NCBI GenBank assembly: GCA_902797925.1
Contig: CADBUT010000390.1
Coordinates: 1-8,094, forward strand
Reading direction: 5' to 3'
Length of the DNA stretch: 8,094 nt
DNA from: an uncultured Spirochaetaceae bacterium
GTDB taxonomy: Bacteria; Spirochaetota; Spirochaetia; Treponematales; Treponemataceae
Part shown: one piece after another, positions 1 through 5,864 of the stretch
Numbering within the stretch: the stretch's first letter is position 1
Layout of the letters: each line of letters starts with the position of its first letter
Position numbers and translations under genes: made by a program
The notes under the pieces: model-generated
The model's input: only the letters and a program-made list of their open reading frames with translations
The model's database searches: none
What the model was told of the DNA's origin: nothing

Positions 1-1085
1 CCAACAGAGTGAACCATCTTTTCTTCACCCTTGAAAAGGCCTGCCGCTTCAAGATCTTCAATTACGAGCTTTCTTGCTTCTTCAGGGTTCAAGCCGCGGT
101 ATTTTTCTGGTACATTCTCGTTGAGGCGGCCGTCTGGCGTTAAAAGGTTGATAACTTCAAGATTGTGGCGCAAGCCTACTTCCCAGTCGTTCGGGTCGTG
201 TGCCGGCGTAATCTTTACCATACCGGTTCCGAATTCTTTGTCTACATAATCATCTGCAATAATCGGAATTTCTTTGCCTGTAAGCGGAAGCTTGAGCTTC
301 TTGCCGACAAGCGCGGTGTAGCGTTCATCTGTAGGGTTTACGGCAACAGCTGTATCGCCAAAGAATGTTTCAGGGCGCGTTGTTGCAACTTCAATGCGGC
401 CGCTGCCGTCTGCATATTCATAATAGATGTGATACATCGCGCCTTGTGTATCTTCATGGTCTACTTCATCATCTGCAAGAGCAGTGCCGCAGCGCGGGCA
501 CCAGTTTACAAGGCGTTTTCCGCGGTACATAAGGCCGCGCTCGTAAAGCGTAACAAAAACGTCGCGGACGGCTTTGCTCAAGCCTTCGTCCATCGTAAAG
601 CGTTCGCGTTCCCAGTCTGTTGAGTTGCCGAGCTTTCGCTGCTGCTTAACGATTGTATTGTGGTGGTCTTCTTTTACAGTCCAAGTGCGTTCAATGAATT
701 TTTCGCGCCCCAGGTCGTTGCGGGTCTTGCCTTCTTTTTTAAGCTGACGCTCAACTACGTTCTGCGTTGCAATTCCGGCGTGGTCTGTGCCTGTTACCCA
801 AAGAGTGTTGTCGCCTTTCATGCGGTGATAGCGCACAACGATGTCTTGAAGTGTGTTGTTCAAGCCGTGACCCATGTGGAGCACGCCTGTGACGTTTGGT
901 GGAGGAATGACGACAGAGTATGTGTTTGTCTTTTTGCAGCTATTGCACTGGCATTTGTACTGCTCATGAACAGGAGACTTTTCATCGCTTGCCGGCTTGA
1001 AATAGCCTTTGCTCTCCCATTCGTTGTAAATTCTGTCTTCAAAAGATTTAGGCTCGTAAGCCTTTTCCAATTCGATTGCTTTCAT
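1..1085 (-). CDS. valS: Valine--tRNA ligase (ValRS), N-terminal part, runs off window
   Basis: Class I aminoacyl-tRNA synthetase that charges tRNA-Val with valine and edits mischarged threonine in the cytoplasm. The frame is open from ATG at 1085 to the window edge, giving 361 complete codons, roughly 40% of a usual ValRS of about 900 residues. Visible marks are the class I signature PPPNVTGVLHMGH at residues 61-73 (HIGH box read as HMGH), a CPRCGTAL knuckle at 196-203, and the editing (CP1) domain with TRPETFFGDT at 236-245 and KITPAHDPND ending near 300. The KMSKS loop would lie outside the window. The start is supported by AGAGGA at 1091-1096, five bases upstream, and by the typical opening MKAIELEKAYEP. 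An unusual cysteine cluster (C45, C47, C50) lies just before the HIGH region. It follows ispH by 104 bases on the same strand but appears to have its own promoter. Confidence 0.97.
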   Translation of the reverse strand, partial: MKAIELEKAYEPKSFEDRIYNEWESKGYFKPASDEKSPVHEQYKCQCNSCKKTNTYSVVIPPPNVTGVLHMGHGLNNTLQDIVVRYHRMKGDNTLWVTGTDHAGIATQNVVERQLKKEGKTRNDLGREKFIERTWTVKEDHHNTIVKQQRKLGNSTDWERERFTMDEGLSKAVRDVFVTLYERGLMYRGKRLVNWCPRCGTALADDEVDHEDTQGAMYHIYYEYADGSGRIEVATTRPETFFGDTAVAVNPTDERYTALVGKKLKLPLTGKEIPIIADDYVDKEFGTGMVKITPAHDPNDWEVGLRHNLEVINLLTPDGRLNENVPEKYRGLNPEEARKLVIEDLEAAGLFKGEEKMVHSV

Positions 1086-1106
1086 CAAAATCCTCTTTAC
1101 CAAACA

Positions 1107-1131
1107 CTGCTTTTTAGCTTTAAAAAAGCAG
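1107..1131 (-). promoter_or_regulatory. Hairpin in the valS leader
   Basis: CTGCTTTTT (1107-1115) and AAAAAGCAG (1123-1131) form a perfect 9-bp inverted repeat around a 7-base loop, in the predicted valS 5' leader and 11 bases upstream of its Shine-Dalgarno. The stem is mostly A-T and no T-run follows on the minus strand, so it is not a convincing terminator. The leader is far too short for a T-box. It may modulate translation or mRNA stability, but no function can be assigned. Confidence 0.35.
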
Positions 1132-1153
1132 CATTGTCATTTTATATTTCTTT

Positions 1154-1182
1154 ATTTTAGCGATTTTTAACACATACGGCAA
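1154..1182 (-). promoter_or_regulatory. Predicted sigma-70-type promoter of valS
   Basis: On the minus strand, TTGCCG (1177-1182) and TAAAAT (1154-1159) are separated by exactly 17 bases. The -10 matches consensus at five of six positions and the -35 at four of six. It starts just past the ispH stop codon and would give a leader of about 60 bases before valS. This suggests valS is transcribed independently of ispH. It is inferred from motif match alone. Confidence 0.5.
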
Positions 1183-1189
1183 GTATGTA

Positions 1190-2062
1190 TTAGATTTTAT
1201 GGCCGTGCTCAAGCAAGGCGTCTTCTACTGAATCTATTACAAAATCAGGTGTTGATGCACCGGCTGTAAGGCCAATCCGTTCAAGCGCAAAAAACTCTTG
1301 CGGAATCTCTTCCGCCGTTTCGATTAGCGCGGCGTGGGCGCACAAATCTTGAGCCGTGCGCAAAAGTCTTTTGGTGTTTGCAGAGTGCCTGCCGCCGATA
1401 ACCAAGATGCCGTCAACGTTCTTGCAAAGCTCAATCAGCGCATTCTGCCTCTCATCTGTTGCAGGGCAGATTGTGTTGAGCACCACAAGCGCATCATTCT
1501 TGGCTTTGAGCACGGCGGCAATGGCGTCATATTCGCTTCTTGAGATTGTGGTCTGGCTTAAAAGCACAGACTTTTCGGGCACATGCGTAACAGCGGCAGC
1601 ATCTTCTTTGTGCTCTATTACGATGCAGTCTGCGCCAGATGCGCGTGCGTAGCCGCTTATGCCCACAACTTCGCCGTGGTTCTTATCTCCGGCAAGAAAG
1701 ACTGTATAACCGCGCCTGGCATAATCTGCCGCCCTTTTCTGGCTTGAAAGCACGCGCGGGCAAGTTGCATCAATTACGGTCACGCCCCTGCTTTTAAGAT
1801 TTTGCATTACAAGCGGCGGAACACCGTGCGCGCGCACAATCACAACCGAATTTTCAGCGTCTGCCGCAAGGTCGCTTGCATCTTCTTTTAAGACATTGAC
1901 GCCCTTTTCAGCAAGCACTTCAAGCGCAGAATTGTTGTGAATGAGCGGTCCTAGTGTAAATATCTTTTTATCGGGATTTTCTCTGCATGCAAGCTCGGCG
2001 GTTTCAACAGCGCGCCTGACACCCATACAGTAGCCCAGAATTTCAGCCTTTTTTATTACCAT
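1190..2062 (-). CDS. ispH: 4-hydroxy-3-methylbut-2-enyl diphosphate reductase (IspH/LytB)
   Basis: Iron-sulfur enzyme of the last MEP-pathway step, reducing HMBPP to isopentenyl and dimethylallyl diphosphate in the cytoplasm. The 290-residue length fits the short, plain bacterial form. The three cysteines that hold the cluster are present: C12 in GYCMGVRRAV, C101 in DATCP and C199 in NTICPATDERQ. Substrate-binding residues of the family are also visible: H42 (LIHNN), H79 (RAHG), H129 and E131 (NHGEV), T172 (SQTTIS), S227 and N229 (GRHSANT) and S270 (GAST). The start is supported by the family's typical opening, with the first cysteine about a dozen residues in. No Shine-Dalgarno precedes the ATG, unlike the other genes here, and an extended -10 lies six bases upstream, so the mRNA may be leaderless. 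It sits between the secF terminator and valS. Confidence 0.97.
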   Translation of the reverse strand: MVIKKAEILGYCMGVRRAVETAELACRENPDKKIFTLGPLIHNNSALEVLAEKGVNVLKEDASDLAADAENSVVIVRAHGVPPLVMQNLKSRGVTVIDATCPRVLSSQKRAADYARRGYTVFLAGDKNHGEVVGISGYARASGADCIVIEHKEDAAAVTHVPEKSVLLSQTTISRSEYDAIAAVLKAKNDALVVLNTICPATDERQNALIELCKNVDGILVIGGRHSANTKRLLRTAQDLCAHAALIETAEEIPQEFFALERIGLTAGASTPDFVIDSVEDALLEHGHKI

Positions 2063-2068
2063 AGTTTC

Positions 2069-2077
2069 AGCATAACA
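2069..2077 (-). promoter_or_regulatory. Candidate extended -10 for a leaderless ispH transcript
   Basis: The minus strand reads TGTTATGCT here, a TGn extension followed by TATGCT (2069-2074, four of six consensus bases). Only six bases separate it from the ispH ATG, so transcription would begin at or next to the start codon. No good -35 is seen, as expected of some extended -10 promoters. It overlaps the last base of the terminator T-run. It is a motif-only prediction. Confidence 0.35.
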
Positions 2078-2114
2078 AAAAAAAGCCCGAAAGACCAGTA
2101 ATCTTTCGGGCTTT
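2077..2114 (-). terminator. Intrinsic terminator downstream of yajC-secD-secF
   Basis: A perfect 13-bp stem is formed by 2102-2114 and 2082-2094 with a 7-base loop, GC-rich in its middle (GCCCGAAAGA). On the minus strand it runs into eight consecutive T residues (2077-2084). The plus-strand side has only three T residues, so the direction is minus. It lies about 110 bases past the secF stop and ends 14 bases before the ispH ATG, separating the sec operon from ispH unless read-through occurs. Confidence 0.85.
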
Positions 2115-2130
2115 AATTAAGTGAAATTAT

Positions 2131-2160
2131 TGTCATTATCGGGCCAGACCCGATAATCTA
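2131..2160 (+). repeat. REP-like palindromic element, copy A
   Basis: This 30-base unit begins TGTCATT and ends AATCTA, with a 9-bp stem (2135-2143 with 2149-2157) around the 5-base loop CCAGA. It is the partner of copy B at 2183-2212, which matches it in inverted orientation. Differences between the copies preserve stem pairing. It has no T-run and is not a terminator. It resembles dispersed extragenic palindromes, which are often found in inverted pairs. Confidence 0.65.
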
Positions 2161-2178
2161 GTTAATTCAATACAGATA

Positions 2179-2207
2179 TTTATAGATTGCCGGATCAAGT
2201 CCGGCAA
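2179..2207 (-). promoter_or_regulatory. Possible promoter embedded in palindrome copy B
   Basis: On the minus strand, TTGCCG (2202-2207, inside the palindrome) and TATAAA (2179-2184, at and past its edge) are spaced by 17 bases. The -10 fits consensus at five of six positions. Transcription would start near 2172, cross copy A and meet the strong terminator at 2114-2077. The product would be a short RNA of about 95 bases, or an attenuated leader for ispH. This is inferred from motifs only. Confidence 0.35.
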
Positions 2208-2212
2208 TGACA
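2183..2212 (-). repeat. REP-like palindromic element, copy B (inverted)
   Basis: Read on the minus strand, this 30-base unit begins TGTCATTGCCGG and ends AATCTA, aligning end to end with copy A. The stem is 9 bp (2186-2194 with 2200-2208) around a 5-base loop. The copies face each other across 22 bases (2161-2182), the arrangement of a paired REP. It begins 13 bases beyond the secF stop. Its TTGCCG forms the -35 half of a possible promoter. Confidence 0.65.
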
Positions 2213-2225
2213 AAGTTAAATCAAC

Positions 2226-3428
2226 TTATACAGTCTGCTTTACTTCATCAGAAGGTTTCCAGTTTCTTCTGCAAAGGCAGGCGAATGAACCTGCGATGTA
2301 GATTGTAGAATAAACGCCGGAAATCATACCGACAGCCAATGCAAGAGCAAAGTCTTTCATTGAACCTGTTGTAAAGAAATAAAGCGAAAGTACAGCAAGT
2401 AAAGTTGTTACTGTTGTGATAATTGTACGTGAAATCATTTCACTCTGAGAAAGATCCCAGATATCTTTGAATGATTTAAGGTTACAGATTTTGATATTTT
2501 CACGGATACGGTCAAGAACAACAACAGTATCGTTGATTGAGTAACCGATGATTGTCAAAATGGCTGCAACTGTAATCGAAGAGAATTCCATTTGTGTGAA
2601 TGTAACAAATGCAACCATAATCAGTGCATCATGAATAATTGCAAGAACAGCTGCAAGAGCAAGATCCCACTTAAAACGGATTGTTGCGTACACACAAATC
2701 AATGCTAAAGTTGCAAGAACAAGAACGATAGAACCTAAAACCAATCCTTTTGAGAAATTAGAACCGATAAAGTCAGTCTTTACAATTGCAATATTGTCTT
2801 TGCCGAATTTAGCAGACAATGCATTGTAAATTTGGTTTCTTCTTGTATTGCGGACTTCTTTGTCTTTGCCGTCATCTCCGGCACGGATCTGGAATGCAAT
2901 GTCATTACCTGTACCTGTAGCTTTTACAGAAATGCCTTCCAAGCTGCTCAAAGAATCACGGACTTCATCAACAGTTGCCAAAGGCTTTTCACCGGCTTTG
3001 TAGAGGCTGAGAGGTGTCTTTGAAAGAACAGAAGAAACTTCTGAGTTTGCAAACAAACCGATTGCAGATTCTGAACCCGAAATAAGAGCTGTTGCTTTAA
3101 CACCGTCTACAGAATTGAGCGATGCAACCATTTCACTGATTGTCTGATTCTGTCCGTAATAAAAAGGAATTGTATCATTATCTGCAGCGCCTGTAATAAC
3201 CAGAGTTACACCAGAAGAAGCTGTTTCAACACTTACACTTGAAGCACCTTCATAAGTCAGGCTGATAGCAGGAGGAACAATGCGGACTTCCTGAATTAAA
3301 CCCGGCTTGAAATCAATACCAAAATTGATTCCACGTGTAAAAACGGAAACAATTCCAAGTGCAATAATTGCACAGCTTAAAATTACGCATGGAATATATG
3401 CTTTACTAAAATGAATAATCTTTTTCAT
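2226..3428 (-). CDS. secF: Protein translocase subunit SecF
   Basis: Inner-membrane partner of SecD. The SecDF complex uses the proton motive force to assist late stages of Sec-dependent protein export. One helix lies at about 11-30, followed by a large exported domain to about 225 and five helices at about 227-250, 254-277, 283-305, 334-353 and 358-385. Family signatures are GINFGIDF (33-40), IGSNFSKGLVLG (221-232), the HD pair at 266-267 and IIGYSINDTVVVLDRIREN (293-311). At 400 residues it is clearly longer than the roughly 300-325 usual for SecF. The excess lies in the first exported domain, between about 50 and 200. The usual GIDFxGG reads GIDFKPG here. The ATG overlaps the secD stop by one base, implying translational coupling, and a GGAG lies nine bases upstream inside secD. 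Confidence 0.97.
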   Translation of the reverse strand: MKKIIHFSKAYIPCVILSCAIIALGIVSVFTRGINFGIDFKPGLIQEVRIVPPAISLTYEGASSVSVETASSGVTLVITGAADNDTIPFYYGQNQTISEMVASLNSVDGVKATALISGSESAIGLFANSEVSSVLSKTPLSLYKAGEKPLATVDEVRDSLSSLEGISVKATGTGNDIAFQIRAGDDGKDKEVRNTRRNQIYNALSAKFGKDNIAIVKTDFIGSNFSKGLVLGSIVLVLATLALICVYATIRFKWDLALAAVLAIIHDALIMVAFVTFTQMEFSSITVAAILTIIGYSINDTVVVLDRIRENIKICNLKSFKDIWDLSQSEMISRTIITTVTTLLAVLSLYFFTTGSMKDFALALAVGMISGVYSTIYIAGSFACLCRRNWKPSDEVKQTV

Positions 3429-5164
3429 TATTTTACACTCCAGCCGATACTGAGTTTCTCTTTACGCATAACGTCTGTATTGAAGTCAAACATAAGATGA
3501 GAAACAACCAGTGCAGTAAATACAGACGAACAAACACCGATTGCCAAGCTGACAGCAAAACCTTGAATTGTACCGGTTCCAAGCATAGAAAGGAACAAGG
3601 CAGCAATCAATGTAGTGATGTTAGAGTCCAAAATAGCCCAAAGTGCGTGGTCAAAACCAGCTGCAATTGAAGCTGCGCGGCTCTTGCCAAGTCTGCGCTC
3701 TTCTTTGATACGCTCAAAAATAATTACGTTGGCGTCAACAGCCATACCGATTGTCAAAATCATACCGGCGATACTTGAAAGTGTTAATGTCAATCCCATT
3801 GCAGACAAGAATGAGAACATGATGAACAGGTTCAAAATCTGAGCTACAACGGCATTGAAACCTGCACCCAAGTACCAGATAATCATAAACACAAGAACAG
3901 CAATAAGACCGATTATAAGTGCTTTTAAGCCCTGCTGAATTGCAGCTTCACCAAGAGCGGCACCGATAACCTGCTGGTTTTCAATTTCAAGTGGAACTGA
4001 AAGCCATGCTGTCTGAAGAACTTTCTGCAAGTTCTGGGCTTCTTCATAAGAGAAGCCGCTGATTGCAACGTGTCCGCCAGGAATCGGTTCGTTGATACAT
4101 GCATTAGATTTAATCTTGTTGTCTGAAACGATTGCCATGTATTCGTTTACATGAGCTGCTGTGAATTCACCAAAAATTGCAGCACCTTCAGCATCAAGCT
4201 CAACGTGAACCTGAGGTTTGCCGATGTTGTCACTTCCGACTTTTGCAGATTTAATATGCTTACCGTCAAGAACAGGAACTTTTTCAACTACAAGGTAGCC
4301 TATTTTTTCATCAAGTCCGTATGAATCTTTTGTATACTGACCGATAACTTCCTTTCCTTCCGGAACAAGTGAAGGATCAAGAAGATTGCCGTTTGCATCA
4401 AAAACATTTGCAGGATTTGCTCTGTAGAATGCATTGAAAGCACTTGAAGCTTCCATATCAACATAGCGGAAATTCAAAATGCCTTTACCCATAATGATTG
4501 AGTTGATGCTTTCTGTTTCTGCTGCACCAGGAACTTCAATATAAATGCGGTCTTCACCCTGCTTGCGGATTACAGGCTCTGTCAAACCGAAGCGGTCAAT
4601 GCGGCTTTTCAAAGTTTCAATAGCCTGAGCCATTGCAGCATCTTTAATCTGCTGAGGATTATCAACAGCGTCTTCACCCTGTGCATCAAGAACAGCCTGA
4701 AGATCAGCTTTAACGATAACGCTCATACCGCCTGACAAGTCAAGACCAAGTTTTACAGAACGGCTGTAAAGATTCTTGTTTTTCAAAATCTCATCGCGGT
4801 ATTTCTTTTCAATAGCTGAAATCAATTCATCCTGAGAAGAAAATGCGCCTAATACTGTGCCGTATGTCCAGGTTTCTGGAACAGGCTTGTTATAAAGCTT
4901 GCAGTTATTCTTAGCTTCAGCTTTCAAATAACTGAATTCAGCTGGAAGTTCTGCAGCACTGTTTGTGCGGGCAGAAGCAGACAAAGCGGCAACATCCTGG
5001 GCAGCCATGATGTGCGAATAATCTTTGATTTTTTCAAGTGAACCAAGTGCCAGTGTCTGGGCATCTTTTGGGGTAAGGAAATACCACGCAATTGACGGCC
5101 AAAGGAAGGCAAAACAAAGAACAAGGACCACAAGAATAATGAAAAAACGGTTACGTTTGCTCAT
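3428..5164 (-). CDS. secD: Protein translocase subunit SecD
   Basis: Inner-membrane export factor that works with SecF and YajC at SecYEG, helping to release and pull translocated proteins on the outer face using the proton gradient. The 578-residue protein has an N-terminal helix (6-29), a large exported domain (about 30-410) and five C-terminal helices between about 414 and 556. Diagnostic segments are LGLDLSGG (139-146), RIDRFGLTEPVIRKQGEDRI (188-207) and IAGMILTIGMAVDANVIIFE (465-484), the last with the conserved Asp of transmembrane helix 4. The segment that usually reads like LRAGALPAP followed by TVGPSLG is diverged here (LQTAWLSVPLEI at 383-394, then VIGAALGE). GGAG at 5176-5179 and an A-rich spacer precede the ATG. 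It lies 30 bases after yajC and shares a base with secF. Confidence 0.98.
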   Translation of the reverse strand: MSKRNRFFIILVVLVLCFAFLWPSIAWYFLTPKDAQTLALGSLEKIKDYSHIMAAQDVAALSASARTNSAAELPAEFSYLKAEAKNNCKLYNKPVPETWTYGTVLGAFSSQDELISAIEKKYRDEILKNKNLYSRSVKLGLDLSGGMSVIVKADLQAVLDAQGEDAVDNPQQIKDAAMAQAIETLKSRIDRFGLTEPVIRKQGEDRIYIEVPGAAETESINSIIMGKGILNFRYVDMEASSAFNAFYRANPANVFDANGNLLDPSLVPEGKEVIGQYTKDSYGLDEKIGYLVVEKVPVLDGKHIKSAKVGSDNIGKPQVHVELDAEGAAIFGEFTAAHVNEYMAIVSDNKIKSNACINEPIPGGHVAISGFSYEEAQNLQKVLQTAWLSVPLEIENQQVIGAALGEAAIQQGLKALIIGLIAVLVFMIIWYLGAGFNAVVAQILNLFIMFSFLSAMGLTLTLSSIAGMILTIGMAVDANVIIFERIKEERRLGKSRAASIAAGFDHALWAILDSNITTLIAALFLSMLGTGTIQGFAVSLAIGVCSSVFTALVVSHLMFDFNTDVMRKEKLSIGWSVK

Positions 5165-5194
5165 ACTCTTTTTTTCTCCGAAATGTATTTATTT

Positions 5195-5587
5195 TTATTC
5201 TGCAGCTTCTGAATTAGAATCTGTTGCTTCAATTTTTTCAGCTTCAGCAGTTTTTTCCGCTTTTGAATTTTTATCTTTTGATTTTTCGTCAGTTACAACT
5301 GATGCAATTGCAGAGCGTGAAAATTCAAGCTTTGTAGAATCGTCTACTTTTACAATAACGGTTTTTTCTTTTGTTGAAGAAACAACACCATGAATTCCGC
5401 CGATTGTTATAACCTTATCACCCTTCTTGAGAGCTGAAATCATTTTTTCAGTTTCTTTCTGCTTCTTGTTCTGAGGCATAATAATGAAAAAGTAAAAAAT
5501 AACGAAAATAAGTACAATTGGAAGCAGGCTTAAGAGACCGGCAGAACCTGCTGGAGCTTGAGCTGCTTGCAAGACAGACAACAACAT
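5195..5587 (-). CDS. yajC: Preprotein translocase subunit YajC
   Basis: Small single-span membrane protein that associates with SecDF at the Sec translocon. The 130-residue product has one hydrophobic helix at about 18-37, followed by IMPQNKKQKE (36-45), which is the family's RPQxKxxK positive stretch with Met in place of Arg. The hallmark GDKVITIGGIHGVV is at 56-69. After about residue 100 the sequence becomes a low-complexity Lys/Glu/Ser/Ala tail, longer than the core family needs and probably disordered in the cytoplasm. The start is well supported by GGAAGGA within 5592-5599, four bases upstream. It is first in the yajC-secD-secF operon. Confidence 0.96.
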   Translation of the reverse strand: MLLSVLQAAQAPAGSAGLLSLLPIVLIFVIFYFFIIMPQNKKQKETEKMISALKKGDKVITIGGIHGVVSSTKEKTVIVKVDDSTKLEFSRSAIASVVTDEKSKDKNSKAEKTAEAEKIEATDSNSEAAE

Positions 5588-5630
5588 AAAATCCTTCCTT
5601 GTGTAAATATAAATTTAAACTAGTCTATAG

Positions 5631-5660
5631 AAAATATCATTAATATCGCACCAAAGTCAA
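5631..5660 (-). promoter_or_regulatory. Predicted promoter of yajC-secD-secF
   Basis: On the minus strand, TTGACT (5655-5660, five of six consensus bases) is followed after 18 bases by TATTTT (5631-5636). An overlapping GATATT at a 16-base spacing is an alternative -10. The surroundings are strongly A+T-rich. Transcription would begin near 5624, giving a leader of roughly 37 bases that ends in a strong Shine-Dalgarno for yajC. Confidence 0.5.
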
Positions 5661-5662
5661 GG

Positions 5663-5710
5663 CGTTTTGCAATAGCTCTTTCTACGATATTTGTCTTATC
5701 AAGCAAAACG
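5663..5710. repeat. Spaced inverted repeat between divergent promoters
   Basis: CGTTTTGC (5663-5670) and its complement GCAAAACG (5703-5710) are 32 bases apart, in the stretch between the yajC -35 and the 26-base palindrome. If one bulged base is allowed, neighbouring GG and CC could extend the match. It could be a pair of half-sites for a regulator or simply chance. No regulator can be named. Confidence 0.3.
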
Positions 5711-5712
5711 GC

Positions 5713-5738
5713 CAAGATTTGCCATGCGGCAAATCTTG
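5713..5738. repeat. 26-base perfect palindrome in the yajC-icd intergenic region
   Basis: Arms of 11 bases (CAAGATTTGCC and GGCAAATCTTG) flank the 4-base loop ATGC. No T-run follows on either strand, so it is unlikely to be an intrinsic terminator. It lies about 50 bases from the yajC -35 and about 35 bases upstream of the icd -35, where an operator for either gene could sit. It could also be a dispersed palindromic repeat of a family different from the pair at 2131-2212. Confidence 0.55.
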
Positions 5739-5772
5739 TAACGAATGCACAACGCTGGGGCAAGGGCGGCTG

Positions 5773-5802
5773 TTGAAAACGGGGGGCTTTTTATGGTATG
5801 TT
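5773..5802 (+). promoter_or_regulatory. Predicted extended -10 promoter of icd
   Basis: TTGAAA (5773-5778) is followed after 18 bases by TATGTT (5797-5802), preceded directly by TGG, a TGn extended -10. The -10 itself matches only four of six consensus positions. Transcription would start near 5809 and leave a leader of about 60 bases before icd. It is a motif-based inference. Confidence 0.45.
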
Positions 5803-5815
5803 CTATTGAAGAAAT

Positions 5816-5842
5816 TCTCCATGCAGAAGGTGCATCTGGAGA
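5816..5842 (+). promoter_or_regulatory. Stem-loop in the icd leader
   Basis: TCTCCA (5816-5821) pairs with TGGAGA (5837-5842) and TGCA (5822-5825) with TGCA (5831-5834). This leaves a 2-base bulge (5835-5836) and the loop GAAGG. The hairpin is near the 5' end of the predicted transcript and ends about 18 bases before the Shine-Dalgarno. It could protect the mRNA or affect translation. It matches no riboswitch class I know. Confidence 0.4.
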
Positions 5843-5859
5843 GTTCGTTTTTTCCATGT

Positions 5860-5864
5860 GAGGT
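5860..5864 (+). promoter_or_regulatory. Ribosome binding site that fixes the icd start
   Basis: GAGGT here lies four to five bases upstream of the ATG at 5869. It selects this start over an in-frame upstream ATG at 5725, inside the palindrome, and over another at 5719-5868, whose added residues have no likeness to the family. Confidence 0.7.

Noticed and set aside
1107..1131. Hairpin upstream of valS as an ispH terminator or a T-box.
   Set aside because: The stem is nearly all A-T with no T-run on the minus strand, and a T-box would need a leader of around 200 bases or more. The whole gap is 104 bases.
165..1160. Long plus-strand frames opposite valS.
   Set aside because: They are antisense shadows of the valS coding strand. 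The minus-strand translation is a clear ValRS with its catalytic and editing motifs.
2131..2212. The two palindromes as tandem terminators of the sec operon.
   Set aside because: Neither is followed by a T-run on either strand. The real terminator is the separate stem with eight T residues at 2077-2114.
2131..2212. Repeats as the start of a CRISPR array.
   Set aside because: There are only two copies, in opposite orientation, with diverged stems and no further units. CRISPR repeats are direct and nearly identical.
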